Shown here: positions 1 through 7,701 of the stretch, piece by piece
How positions within the stretch are numbered: position 1 is the first letter of the stretch
How the letters are laid out: every line of letters begins with the position of its first letter
Origin: Micromonospora yasonensis
GTDB taxonomy: Bacteria; Actinomycetota; Actinomycetes; Mycobacteriales; Micromonosporaceae
Direction of reading: 5' to 3'
Assembly (NCBI RefSeq): GCF_026013475.1
Contig: NZ_JAPDPH010000057.1
Span: 1-35,594 of the forward strand
Length of the DNA: 35,594 bases
Translations under genes and position numbers: made by a program
Notes under the pieces: model-generated
Told to the model about the DNA's origin: nothing
What the model saw: the letters and a program-made list of their open reading frames with translations, nothing else
Databases searched by the model: none

Positions 1-2
1 CC

Positions 3-110
3 GAGCCGGTTCCCGCGCGTTCCGCCGAGTCGGTGACCCAGCAGCTGGCGCCGGTGCCGGCCGGCGCGACGGTGGCCACCCCGCGCTGGCGTCCGGCCCG
101 GATCGGCTGA
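3..110 (+). CDS. 3' end of an unidentified gene (partial)
   Basis: The frame beginning at base 3 is open from the window edge to a TGA at 108-110 and gives 35 residues rich in Ala, Pro, Val and Arg, ending in WRPARIG. Codon third positions are almost all G or C, as in the clear genes of the window, which supports real coding. The rest of the gene lies outside the window. No motif identifies the product. A perfect 14-bp palindrome follows at 128-141. Confidence 0.55.
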   Translation, partial: EPVPARSAESVTQQLAPVPAGATVATPRWRPARIG

Positions 111-271
111 ATCGTTACCCGAATCCGGTGACCCGGGTCACGGCTCGCCGAAAACGGTCATCCGGAGCAGGTCGGGTGATTGACGCACGCAATTCCGGGT
201 CGGTCGCCACCAGATGTCCGATTGTTGACCGGTAGTGCCGACATAACTGCTTGTCCCATTGAGTAGCGTCA

Positions 272-300
272 GTGACCGGCTGTTCCGGTCAGCGTAATGA
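272..300 (+). promoter_or_regulatory. candidate promoter for the riboswitch-peptidase unit
   Basis: GTGACC at 272-277 and TAATGA at 295-300 are 17 bp apart and lie about 90 bp before the riboswitch. An inverted repeat GACCGG-N5-CCGGTC at 274-290 overlaps the -35-like element. This is a weak match and the placement is inferred. Confidence 0.3.
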
Positions 301-390
301 TGTTCGAGGTTTACGCAGGTGGGCGCGCTTGGCAAGAGAAGTACCCACCGGTAGTGTCGGCGCGTCCGGTGCGGTTTTCGATCGCAAGTG

Positions 391-537
391 GCGACGCCGT
401 GCCGACCCGCTCAATCGTGATCTCACGAACCGGGGACCCAGGGCAGCACCGGGGTGAATCCGCGAGCCACGGCCCGCGGTAGGGCGTACTTCCCGCCCGA
501 ATCCGTCAGCTAACCCGGTAGGCGGTGAAGGAAGGAG
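391..537 (+). ncRNA. c-di-AMP riboswitch (ydaO-yuaA class)
   Basis: The strand carries the conserved blocks of the actinobacterial ydaO-yuaA aptamer in order: GCTCAATCGTG (409-419), AACCGGGGACCCA (428-440), GGGGTGAATCC (451-461), GTAGGGC (479-485), CCCGAATCCGTCAGCTAACC (496-515) and GTAGGCGGTGA (518-528). The ligand of the class is cyclic di-AMP. In actinobacteria these aptamers often precede cell-wall hydrolase genes and usually lower expression when c-di-AMP is high. Here the next gene is a secreted cysteine peptidase. Aptamer edges are approximate. I see no strong U-tailed terminator hairpin after it; the leader that follows is C-rich. Confidence 0.9.
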
Positions 538-741
538 TTCCCTCCTCGTGCCGACCAGCCCCCGATCCTCCCCCCGCCTCCACGGCGCCCCCGTGCCGCT
601 CGCCTGACGGCGTCCGGCGCCCCCGGTAGCCCGGACCTTCCGGGCACCCCCTTCCCCGCGGCCACCCCGCCCCACGAACGCGCGTGTGTCTCTCCGCGCG
701 TCGGGTCGACGTGTGCCGCTCCGGCCCCCGTGGAGGAACAC
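538..741 (+). promoter_or_regulatory. C-rich leader between riboswitch and peptidase gene
   Basis: About 200 bases separate the aptamer from the start codon and hold no convincing gene. Bases 551-670 contain, by hand count, about 69 C and 30 G out of 120. This C-over-G bias is the kind found at Rho utilisation sites, so control by Rho-dependent termination is possible, but that is an inference. A GGAGGAA ribosome-binding site at 732-738 ends the leader. Confidence 0.4.
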
Positions 742-1575
742 GTGAAGCACACCCTGAAGCGTCAGCTGCGCCGGCTCGCGACCGAGCGCCCGTACCAGAT
801 CGTCGCCGGCTCGGCCGCGGCGCTCGTGCTGGCCGGCGGCACCGGCGCCGCCCTGACCGCCAACGACGACTCGCCGGTCCGTCAGGAGAAGACGGCCGCC
901 GTCGCCGAGCTGGCCCCCCAGCTCGGTGAGGCCGCCGCCAACGCCCAGGCCCAGGCCCAGATCGCCGCCCCGGCGTCCCCGTCCGCCTCCCCGAGCGCGT
1001 CGCCCACGGCGACGGCCAGCACCGCCAAGGCGGATCCGGACGTGACCAAGAAGGCGAAGCCGAAGCCGCCGTCGACCAAGGTCCTCGACTACACCTACCA
1101 GGCGCAGTACGCCTACTGGAACTGCGGCCCGGCCGCGGTGCGCAACGCGCTCAGCGCGAGCGGCATCGAGACCACCCAGGACGCGATGGTCGCCCCGCTG
1201 AACGCCGGCGAGTACGGCACCAACTCGGCGGAGGACACCACCCGCGGGCTCAACCAGATGGTCAAGGGGAGCCCGTGGCGGACCCACATGATCCCGGGCC
1301 CGCCCAGCCCCGCGCAGATGGACCAGCTCCAGGCCGACGTGGTCAAGGCGATCACCGATGGCCGTGGCGTGGTCGCCAACATCGTCGGCTCCGCGACCGA
1401 CACCGACGGCGGCTGGCACTCCTTCCCCGGTGGCCACTACATCGCGGTGGTCGGTTACAAGAACGACGGCCGGACCGTCCGGATCGCCGACTCGGCCGAC
1501 CCGTCGCTGCCGGCGTACTGGATCACCACCATCGACCTGGCGAACTGGATGACCACCCGCGGCTACTCCGCCTGA
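742..1575 (+). CDS. secreted C39-like cysteine peptidase
   Basis: The 277-residue product starts with a basic segment (KHTLKRQLRRL) and a hydrophobic stretch (IVAGSAAALVLAGGTGAALTA), a signal peptide or membrane anchor. A low-complexity Ala/Pro/Ser linker (about residues 70-110) follows, then a C39-like papain-fold domain. The likely catalytic set is Cys128 in YWNCGPAA, His232 in GGHYIAVVGY and Asp250 in RIADSAD. The family cleaves peptides; the substrate outside the cell is unknown, with wall peptides or secreted proteins as candidates. GTG at 742 is chosen because GGAGGAA lies five bases upstream; the in-frame GTG at 730 overlaps that site. The c-di-AMP riboswitch upstream suggests control tied to wall or osmotic state. 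A strong hairpin follows the stop. Confidence 0.85.
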   Translation: MKHTLKRQLRRLATERPYQIVAGSAAALVLAGGTGAALTANDDSPVRQEKTAAVAELAPQLGEAAANAQAQAQIAAPASPSASPSASPTATASTAKADPDVTKKAKPKPPSTKVLDYTYQAQYAYWNCGPAAVRNALSASGIETTQDAMVAPLNAGEYGTNSAEDTTRGLNQMVKGSPWRTHMIPGPPSPAQMDQLQADVVKAITDGRGVVANIVGSATDTDGGWHSFPGGHYIAVVGYKNDGRTVRIADSADPSLPAYWITTIDLANWMTTRGYSA

Positions 1576-1594
1576 TCGCAGCTCTCCCTCCCTG

Positions 1595-1625
1595 TCGGGC
1601 CCCGGCTCCCTGAGCCGGGGCCCGA
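1595..1625 (+). terminator. hairpin terminator after the C39-like peptidase
   Basis: Perfect 14-bp inverted repeat: arms 1595-1608 and 1612-1625 with a 3-base loop (CCT), 20 bases after the stop codon. There is no T-run, which is common in GC-rich actinomycetes. Confidence 0.8.
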
Positions 1626-1696
1626 TGCCCACTGTCGGAATCCCTTCGGCGGACCGGTCTCGCGCGTCGTGTCCACGCGTTGGCACACTGCGCCCT

Positions 1697-2449
1697 ATGG
1701 GTGAGGCGACGGGTACCCGCCATCTGCTGCTGTTGCACGGCATGGGCGCCACCGGCGAGGTGTGGCTGCCCTGGGCGCCGCTGCTGGAGCGCCGCTGGGC
1801 GGGCCGTTGGCTCGCCCCCGACCTGGCCGGCCACGGCTGGTCGCCGCCGCTGGCCGGATACTCCTTCGAGGCGCTCGCGAGCCGGGTGGTGGAAGGGCTG
1901 GGCCCGGTCGCCGAGCGGCTCGGCCCCCGGGACCGGCTCGTGCTGCTCGGGCACTCGCTCGGCGGGGTGGTGGCGCTGGCCCTGGCGGCGCGGATCCGGC
2001 GCCTGCCGGTGGACGCGGTGGTGGGCCTCGGCATCAAGGCCGTCTGGTCCCCGGCCGAGCTGGCGAAGGCCCGCGAGCTGGCCGGGCGGCCGGTGACCTG
2101 GTTCGCAAGCCGGGACGAGGCGGCCCGCCGCTACCTGCGCGTCTCCGGGCTGACGGGGCTCTTCGCCCCGGACCATCCCGTGGTGGACGCCGGGCTGCGC
2201 CGGGAGGAGGGCCGCTGGCGGCTGGCCATGGACCCGGCCGCGTTCGCGGTGGGGGAGCCGCGACTGCCCGACCTGCTCGCCGCGACCGACGTGCCGGTGC
2301 TGCTGGCCCGGGGCGAGCAGGACCCGATGGTGTCCGACGCGCAGCTCAAGGAGTTGGGCGTACCGGTCGCGACGCTGCCGGGGCTCGGCCACAACGCGCA
2401 CGTCGAGGACCCCGAGGCGGTACTCGCCCTCCTCGACCCGTACCTGTGA
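1697..2449 (+). CDS. alpha/beta hydrolase
   Basis: This 250-residue protein has the alpha/beta hydrolase pattern: oxyanion segment LLLHGMGATGEVW near the N terminus, nucleophile elbow GHSLGG with Ser87, an acid in ARGEQDPMVSD and a catalytic His in GLGHNAHVEDP near the C terminus. It is probably cytoplasmic, as no signal peptide is seen. Substrate and pathway cannot be told from sequence; the family includes esterases, thioesterases and lactonases. ATG at 1697 is chosen because the family core begins only about ten residues later, and upstream frame sequence runs into the terminator hairpin. A CACACT box seven bases before the ATG could give a nearly leaderless transcript. The gene converges on the polymerase gene, with seven bases between stop codons. 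Confidence 0.8.
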   Translation: MGEATGTRHLLLLHGMGATGEVWLPWAPLLERRWAGRWLAPDLAGHGWSPPLAGYSFEALASRVVEGLGPVAERLGPRDRLVLLGHSLGGVVALALAARIRRLPVDAVVGLGIKAVWSPAELAKARELAGRPVTWFASRDEAARRYLRVSGLTGLFAPDHPVVDAGLRREEGRWRLAMDPAAFAVGEPRLPDLLAATDVPVLLARGEQDPMVSDAQLKELGVPVATLPGLGHNAHVEDPEAVLALLDPYL

Positions 2450-2456
2450 CCGCCGA

Positions 2457-4172
2457 TCAGGCGGTGGGGGACAGCGGCGAGCCGTCCTGGGCGACCGGGT
2501 CCACCGTACGCGCGACGGGCGGGTTCCACCCCGGTTCGAGTTCCCGCCGGGCGGCGTCGAGGAACGCCTCGGCGTACGAGTCCTCGGGGAAATCGCCGAG
2601 GTAGCGGGCCCGGGTGAACCAGCGCTCGGCCGCCTTCGGGTCGGTGTCGAGCAGCTCGGTCAGCACCTCGTCCAGGTTGGACATGTCCTGGTGCAGGACG
2701 TAGCCCGAGCCGGCGAGCGGGAAACGCGCCTCGAAGTTCGCGCCGTCCGCGCCCATGTCGGTCACCGCGTACGGCTTGCCGGAGTAGAGGTAGTCGGAGA
2801 TGACCCCGGAGACATCCGAGATCAGCACGTCGGAGCGGTTCACGCACTCGGCCAGGGTCAGCTCGCGGCCCGCCGCCGCGCCCCACAGGTGCGCCCGGCC
2901 GGTCTTCGCCCGGTCGGCGGCGAGCAGTTCGGTGAGGCGGGCGAGCTGCCGCGCCGAGGCGGGGTTCTGCGCCGTGTACGGGTGGGCCCGCAGGATCACC
3001 GTGGCGCCCCGGTCGAGCAGCCGGCGGAGCATCGTCTCGGCCACCGGCAGCGAGCAGTAGTTGGCGTCGGCGTGGTGCCCCGTCCAGGTCGGGGTGTAGA
3101 GCACCGTCGGCGCGGCCAGGGCGCGGGCCGGCCCCCGGCGTACCTCAATGGCCTCGACCTGGGGCCGGCCGACCACGACGAACTTCTCGGCGGGGATCTC
3201 CACGCCGGCCCGGGCGTACCGCTCGATCGCCGCCGGGCCGGCGACGAAGATCTTGTCGAAGATGCCGGAGACCGGGTTGGCGCTCGGCGCCTTGTCGCTG
3301 TCGCCGTGGTGCAGCTGCACGTGGGTGAGCCGGGAGAAGCGGATGCAGTGGCTGTTCTTCGCGCCGTGGTTGACGTAGAACGCCACCCGCAGGCTCGGCA
3401 CCAACGCCTCGTCCATGGCCTTCAGCGTCGGGCAGAAGACCACCGGCGCCCGGGTCGCCGCGGCGATGGTGGACAGGTGTTCCGGCTCCCGTACCAGGAC
3501 CATGAACGGCCGGCCGATCCGCTCCAGGTACGGCAGCCACATGGTGACCTGGTACTCCGAGCCGGGCGGGGCGGAGAAGTAGAGCACGAACTCGGGCTGG
3601 TGCCGGCGCAACGCCCGGCCCACCGGGCCGCCCCCGGCCGGCGGCCGGAACCGGCGCCGGGCCAGGTCCAGCCCGGCCGCGCCGCAGCCGGCCGCGACCA
3701 GCAGCACGGCGACCAGCGCCAGCCAGGCCGGCAGGTCGAGGCCGGCGGCCACCGCCACCACGGCGAGCAGCCCGAGCAGCGCGTCGTCGAGCCGGGCGGC
3801 GATCCGCGGGGCCCAGGAACGGACCGGCAGGTTGGCCGCCCGGATCTCCAGCGCGCCGGCGGCGCGCAGCGGCCCGGCCAGCAGCACCAGGCCGAGCAGG
3901 ATCGGCGCGGCGAGCGCCAGCGCCGGGTCGAAACTGTGGTCGACCCGGCGGGCGTACCCGACCAGGATGCCGGCGGCGACCAGGACCGACTCGGCGACCG
4001 CGTCCGCGCCCGGCCGGATCCGCCGCTCGACGGCGGCGGCCGCCAGCGCGGCCACGGCGATCGCCAGGCCCCAACCGGTCGCCCCGGTCAGCGCCACGAC
4101 GATGAACGCCAGCGCCGCCAGCCCGATGGTCAGTACCCGGGCGAGCAGCTTCCGGACCAGGTCACCACGCAT
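2457..4172 (-). CDS. polyol-phosphate polymerase, TagF/TarL-like (CDP-glycerol/ribitol phosphotransferase family)
   Basis: The 571-residue protein has several hydrophobic segments in residues 10-170, then a C-terminal Glyphos_transf-type domain. The conserved histidine motifs are HHGDSDK (288-294) and RAHPY (His397), matching the two catalytic His regions of TagF; a later SDVSGVISDYLYSGKPY block also fits. The family moves polyol phosphate from CDP-glycerol or CDP-ribitol to a growing teichoic acid chain at the inner membrane face. The CDP-ribitol synthase gene ends 22 bases upstream in the same direction, so ribitol phosphate is the likelier donor (TarL-like). GGAGG lies eight bases before the ATG. 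The N-terminal membrane region is unlike the short soluble N terminus of Bacillus TagF. A paralogue lies at 24655-26412. Confidence 0.87.
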   Translation of the reverse strand: MRGDLVRKLLARVLTIGLAALAFIVVALTGATGWGLAIAVAALAAAAVERRIRPGADAVAESVLVAAGILVGYARRVDHSFDPALALAAPILLGLVLLAGPLRAAGALEIRAANLPVRSWAPRIAARLDDALLGLLAVVAVAAGLDLPAWLALVAVLLVAAGCGAAGLDLARRRFRPPAGGGPVGRALRRHQPEFVLYFSAPPGSEYQVTMWLPYLERIGRPFMVLVREPEHLSTIAAATRAPVVFCPTLKAMDEALVPSLRVAFYVNHGAKNSHCIRFSRLTHVQLHHGDSDKAPSANPVSGIFDKIFVAGPAAIERYARAGVEIPAEKFVVVGRPQVEAIEVRRGPARALAAPTVLYTPTWTGHHADANYCSLPVAETMLRRLLDRGATVILRAHPYTAQNPASARQLARLTELLAADRAKTGRAHLWGAAAGRELTLAECVNRSDVLISDVSGVISDYLYSGKPYAVTDMGADGANFEARFPLAGSGYVLHQDMSNLDEVLTELLDTDPKAAERWFTRARYLGDFPEDSYAEAFLDAARRELEPGWNPPVARTVDPVAQDGSPLSPTA

Positions 4173-4194
4173 GTCGCTCGCCTCCGTCGTGGTG

Positions 4195-5709
4195 TCAGCC
4201 GGCGTCGACGCCGCTGGCGAGCTCGTCGGCGCCGCCGGTCGGCTGCGCCGGCACCGCCACCACCGGCTCGCCCGGTGCCCGGCGTACGTCGATCACCTGG
4301 CCGGTGAGCTCGGAGATCAGCACGTCCAGCGACGCCTGGGCGACGGCCTCGGCGGAGAGCAGGGTGTGCTCCGGCTCCTCGCCGAACGCCTTGGTCCGCA
4401 TCGGGGTGGCGGTGCGCTCCGGGTTGATGCAGTTGACCCGTACGCCGAACTCGGCCCACTCGTCGGCGAGCGCCTGGGTCAGGTTGACCAGGGCGGCCTT
4501 GGTGGCGGAGTAGAGCGCGTACTGGGCCCGGCCCCGGGTGTAGGAGCTGGAGGTGTAGAGCAGCAGCTGACCCTTGGTCTGCTGGAGGTACGGCAGGGAC
4601 TGCCGGGCGGCGATGATCGGGCCGACGAAGTTGACCTGGAGGACCCGGTCCATGGTGTCCTGGTCCATCTCGGCCAGCGCGCCCTTCTCCAGGATGCCGG
4701 CGGTGACCACCACGTAGTCGATCCGGCCGGTCGCCTCGAAGGCGGTCTTCAGCGCGGCCTCGACGTCCTGGGCGCGCTCGACGTGGGTGCCGGTGCTGGA
4801 CCGGCTGAACGGGAAGACCTGCGCGCCGTAGCGGCGGGCCAGCTCGGCCAGGTCGTGGCCGATGCCGTAGCTGCCGCCGAAGATGACCACGGTGCGGCCA
4901 GCCAGCTCCTCGGTGTAGCTGCGGTGGTCGCTCAGCCGCGGCGCCTGGGCGGCGGCGAGCTGGAAGAGCTTGTCCGCCAGGTGCACGTCGACCGGGTGGG
5001 TGACCTTGATGTTCTCGTCCGAGCCGTCGATCACCTTGATCGGCGTGCCGGGCAGGTAACGCAGCACCACGCCGCAGTCGTCGGTGGCGGCGAAGTTCGG
5101 GTCGCCCTCGGCCCGGCGGTACGCCTCACGGATGGTGCCGGAGCGGAACGCCTGCGGGGTTTGGCCGCGCCGCAGGGTCGACCGGACCGGGATGTCGACG
5201 ATGCAGTCCTCCTCGTCGACCTGGATGATCGTGTCGGCCGAGGGGATCGCCACGTCGACCGCCGAGTACGTCCAGAGCGCGTTGACGCACTCCCGGACGA
5301 TCCGGGCGCTGACCAGCGGGCGGACCGCGTCGTGGAAGAGGATGTTGACGTCGTCCTCGCCGACCGCGTCCAGCGCGACGCGGGTGGTCGCGTTGCGGGT
5401 GTCGCCACCCTCGATGACCTTGCTGACCTTGCGGAAGCCGGCCTTGTCGACGATCTGCTGGGCCTCGGCCACGTGGCCGGCGGCCATCAGCACGATGATC
5501 TCGTCGATCTCGGGGGCGGCCTCGAAGACGGCCAGGGTGTGTTCGATGATCGGCTTACCGGCGATCTTCAGCAGCTGCTTGGGGATGCCCAGCCCCAGCC
5601 GCGTCCCGGTGCCGCCGGCCAGCACCACCGCCACCGTCCGCGAGGGTCGCCACGGTGTCCCCGCCGCCGCCGCGGCGACGTCCGGGCTGGTGGTGTGGTC
5701 CTGCGTCAT
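4195..5709 (-). CDS. bifunctional CDP-ribitol synthase: cytidylyltransferase (IspD/TarI-like) fused to a short-chain reductase
   Basis: Residues about 25-250 of 504 form an IspD/TarI-type cytidylyltransferase: LAGGTGTRLG (30-39) with PKQLL after it, and HDAVRPLV. Residues about 270-480 form an SDR domain with nucleotide loop GGSYGIG (278-284), Ser387-389 and the YSATK pair Tyr400/Lys404. The same order of domains is known from Haemophilus Bcs1, which reduces ribulose 5-phosphate to ribitol 5-phosphate and activates it with CTP to CDP-ribitol. I infer that reaction here; it feeds the polymerase gene just downstream. The start at 5709 is chosen because GAGGA lies six bases upstream and the family core begins soon after. 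The final ~40 residues are an Ala/Pro-rich tail. Confidence 0.87.
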   Translation of the reverse strand: MTQDHTTSPDVAAAAAGTPWRPSRTVAVVLAGGTGTRLGLGIPKQLLKIAGKPIIEHTLAVFEAAPEIDEIIVLMAAGHVAEAQQIVDKAGFRKVSKVIEGGDTRNATTRVALDAVGEDDVNILFHDAVRPLVSARIVRECVNALWTYSAVDVAIPSADTIIQVDEEDCIVDIPVRSTLRRGQTPQAFRSGTIREAYRRAEGDPNFAATDDCGVVLRYLPGTPIKVIDGSDENIKVTHPVDVHLADKLFQLAAAQAPRLSDHRSYTEELAGRTVVIFGGSYGIGHDLAELARRYGAQVFPFSRSSTGTHVERAQDVEAALKTAFEATGRIDYVVVTAGILEKGALAEMDQDTMDRVLQVNFVGPIIAARQSLPYLQQTKGQLLLYTSSSYTRGRAQYALYSATKAALVNLTQALADEWAEFGVRVNCINPERTATPMRTKAFGEEPEHTLLSAEAVAQASLDVLISELTGQVIDVRRAPGEPVVAVPAQPTGGADELASGVDAG

Positions 5710-5768
5710 GCCGATCCTCACTCTCAACGATCCCGACGATGGGGGATGGCCGCCGGGCGACCGGATGA

Positions 5769-5774
5769 ACCCTA
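5769..5774 (-). promoter_or_regulatory. candidate -10 box (TAGGGT) for the CDP-ribitol synthase gene
   Basis: On the minus strand TAGGGT lies about 60 bases before the start codon and downstream of the hairpin that ends the ABC transporter unit. TAGGGT is a frequent -10 form in high-GC actinomycetes. I see no good -35 match. Confidence 0.35.
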
Positions 5775-5798
5775 ACGTGTCTGTTCGGATGATCCGCA

Positions 5799-5835
5799 CC
5801 GGTGACCGCGTATGTCGGTGTCCGCCGGTCACCGG
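5799..5835 (-). terminator. hairpin after the ABC transporter genes
   Basis: Inverted repeat with perfect 10-bp arms (5799-5808 and 5826-5835) and a 17-base loop, 16 bases past the ATPase stop on the minus strand. It suggests the synthase-polymerase pair is a separate transcript from the exporter pair. No T-run is present. Confidence 0.45.
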
Positions 5836-5850
5836 GTGGGCACTCCGACG

Positions 5851-6669
5851 TTACCTGCCGTTCGAGAAGTCCTCGTAGGCCCGGATGACCTCGTCGGTGG
5901 GGCCGTCCATGCGCAGCTCGCCCGATTCCAGCCAGATCGTCCGCTCGCAGGTGTCCCGGATCGAGGAGAGCTGGTGGCTGACCAGGAACACCGTGCCGGC
6001 GCTCTCCCGCAGCTCCCGGACCCGCTGCTCGCTGCGCTTGCGGAAGCCCTTGTCGCCGGTGGCGAGCGCCTCGTCGATCAGCAACACGTCGTGCTTCTTC
6101 GCGGCGGCGATCGAGAAGCGCAGCCGGGCGGCCATGCCGGAGGAGTAGGTGCGCATCGGCAGCGAGGCGAAATCGCCGCGCTGGTTGATGCCGGAGAACT
6201 CGATGATCTCCGGGGTGAGCCGGGCGACCTCGGCGGGCGGCATCCCCATGGCCAGGCAGCCCAGGGTGACGTTGCGCTCGCCGGAGAGGTCGTTGAGCAG
6301 CGCCGCGTTGACCCCGAGCAGGGACGGCTGCCCCTGGGTGTAGATCGCGCCGCGGTCGACCGGGAGCAGCCCGGCGATGGCCCGCAGCAGGGTGGACTTG
6401 CCGGACCCGTTGCTGCCGATCAGGCCGATCGCCTCGCCCCGGTACGCGGTGAAGCTCACCCCCTTGACCGCGTGCACCTCGCGCACGTTCGGGGCCTGGC
6501 TGCGCTTGACCAGCCGGCGCAACGCGGCGACCGGGGTGGTGCCGCCGGTCGCGCCCTTGTGCACCCGGTAGACGAGGTGCGCCTGGTCCACCACCACGGT
6601 GGGGATCCGCGCCTGCAGCGTCGGCAGGGCCTGGGTGGCCTCGTCGGACCCGGTGAAGTGCTCAACCAC
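5851..6669 (-). CDS. ABC transporter ATPase for teichoic acid or polysaccharide export (TagH/Wzt-like)
   Basis: The 272-residue protein has every ABC ATPase motif: Walker A GSNGSGKST (85-93), signature YSSGM (175-179), Walker B DVLLIDEA (194-201) and the switch His232 in VSHQ. The long stretch before Walker A and the HAVKGVSFTAYRGEAIGLIG segment are typical of TagH/Wzt exporters of lipid-linked polymers. It lacks the extra C-terminal carbohydrate-binding domain of long Wzt proteins. GTG at 6669 overlaps the end of the permease gene by eight bases, so the two are translationally coupled. It should form an inner-membrane exporter with that permease, moving the finished polymer to the outer face. 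Confidence 0.92.
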   Translation of the reverse strand: MVEHFTGSDEATQALPTLQARIPTVVVDQAHLVYRVHKGATGGTTPVAALRRLVKRSQAPNVREVHAVKGVSFTAYRGEAIGLIGSNGSGKSTLLRAIAGLLPVDRGAIYTQGQPSLLGVNAALLNDLSGERNVTLGCLAMGMPPAEVARLTPEIIEFSGINQRGDFASLPMRTYSSGMAARLRFSIAAAKKHDVLLIDEALATGDKGFRKRSEQRVRELRESAGTVFLVSHQLSSIRDTCERTIWLESGELRMDGPTDEVIRAYEDFSNGR

Positions 6670-7555
6670 GGCCGTACTCCTGTTCGCCGCGCCAGAAGTA
6701 GATGAACCCGCCGACGCCGGCCACCACCGCCCAGGCCGCGGCCACCAGCCAGAGCTGGGTCAGCGACTCGTTGAGCATCGGCGCCTGTTCGAGCAGGGCG
6801 TACCGGGCCAGCTCGATGTAGACCAGCATCGGGTTGAACTTGATCAGCGTGGTGGCCCACTCCGGCAGCCGGTTGAACAGCCGCACGCTGTAGAGCACGC
6901 CGGAGCCGTACATCCAGGTGCGCATGATGAACGGCATGACCTGCTTGAGGTCACTGGCCTTGGCGCCCATCCGGGCGACGAGCAGCACCACGCCGGCATT
7001 GAAGATCGCCTGCAGCACCAGCGCCGGCGGCAGCAGCAGCCACTGGAGGGTGAGCGGCTCGCCGGTGACCAGCACGATGCCGATCAGCACGACCATCGAG
7101 GCCAGCAGTTGCTGGAACTGGGTGAGCGTGGCGGCCAGCGGCAGGCTGGCCCGGGGGAAGTGCAGGGCCCGGATCAACCCGAGGTTGCCGCTGATCGACT
7201 GCGTCCCGGCCAGGATCGCGCTCTGCGTGAAGTTGAAGATGAACAGGCCGGTGGTCAGGTACGCGATGAAGTTCGGGATGGAGTTCTGCGCGAGCACCAG
7301 GCCGAAGATCAGGTAGTAGACCGCGGCGTTGGTCAGCGGGGTCAGCACCTGCCAGACCTGACCCAGCTTGGCGTTGCTGTACGAGGCGACGAGCTTGGCG
7401 TTGGCGTACGCGGCAACGAAGTGCCGGTAGGCCCAGAGTCGGCGGCTGTACTCGACCAGCGAGGGGCGCTCGCCGGCGACCCGTAGGCCGTGTCGAGCGG
7501 CCAGTTGCGCCTGGGTCAGGCCCGCGTCGGGGCCGGCCAGGGCGGTGTTGGCCAT
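6662..7555 (-). CDS. ABC transporter permease for polymer export (TagG/Wzm-like)
   Basis: The 297-residue protein has an amphipathic N-terminal part (YSRRLWAYRHFVAAYANAKL) and about six membrane segments in the ABC2 polysaccharide export pattern, beginning GQVWQVLTPLTNAAVYYLIFG. It should pair with the coupled ATPase. ATG at 7555 is preferred to the in-frame ATG at 7705: codons between the two often end in A or T (cgt, gat, gtt, cga, aaa), unlike the gene body. That stretch also holds a good promoter (7655-7683) and an inverted repeat (7683-7701). The shorter product is also closer to normal TagG length. GGAG lies ten bases upstream of 7555. A longer 347-residue form cannot be excluded. Confidence 0.88.
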   Translation of the reverse strand: MANTALAGPDAGLTQAQLAARHGLRVAGERPSLVEYSRRLWAYRHFVAAYANAKLVASYSNAKLGQVWQVLTPLTNAAVYYLIFGLVLAQNSIPNFIAYLTTGLFIFNFTQSAILAGTQSISGNLGLIRALHFPRASLPLAATLTQFQQLLASMVVLIGIVLVTGEPLTLQWLLLPPALVLQAIFNAGVVLLVARMGAKASDLKQVMPFIMRTWMYGSGVLYSVRLFNRLPEWATTLIKFNPMLVYIELARYALLEQAPMLNESLTQLWLVAAAWAVVAGVGGFIYFWRGEQEYGRG

Positions 7556-7654
7556 GAGCTGGGCGCTCCGATCTTTCGTACCAACGGGACGGGGTGACGA
7601 TGAGCCTGTCACGGGCGCCCCCGCGAGTGGCAGGGCGGGCTCGTCGCGCGGTGG

Positions 7655-7683
7655 ACGGTAGTCCAAAACACGTCGGGACGCAA
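7655..7683 (-). promoter_or_regulatory. candidate promoter for the exporter genes
   Basis: On the minus strand TTGCGT (7683-7678) and TACCGT (7660-7655) are separated by exactly 17 bases. Transcription would begin near 7648, giving a leader of about 90 bases to the ATG at 7555. Confidence 0.45.
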
Positions 7684-7701
7684 CCGTATCGTCGTTACGG
7701 T
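7683..7701. promoter_or_regulatory. candidate TetR operator
   Basis: Perfect inverted repeat ACCGTA-N7-TACGGT in the gap between the exporter genes and the divergent TetR gene. It touches the -35 of the exporter promoter on one side and a TACATT box (7701-7706), a possible -10 for the TetR gene, on the other. Position and symmetry fit binding by the TetR dimer and control of both directions. The assignment is an inference. Confidence 0.45.

Noticed and set aside
289..2037. Long minus-strand open frame opposite the peptidase and hydrolase genes
   Set aside because: A by-product of high third-position GC; low-complexity Gly/Arg/Val sequence with no family, overlapping the riboswitch and two clear genes.
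4195..5709. Plain IspD of isoprenoid synthesis
   Set aside because: The fused SDR domain and the polymerase next to it fit CDP-ribitol synthesis better.
3832..5775. Long plus-strand open frame opposite the CDP-ribitol synthase
   Set aside because: Antisense shadow; composition is Asp/Val/Gly/Arg-rich with no motifs, while the minus-strand frame has two complete enzyme domains.
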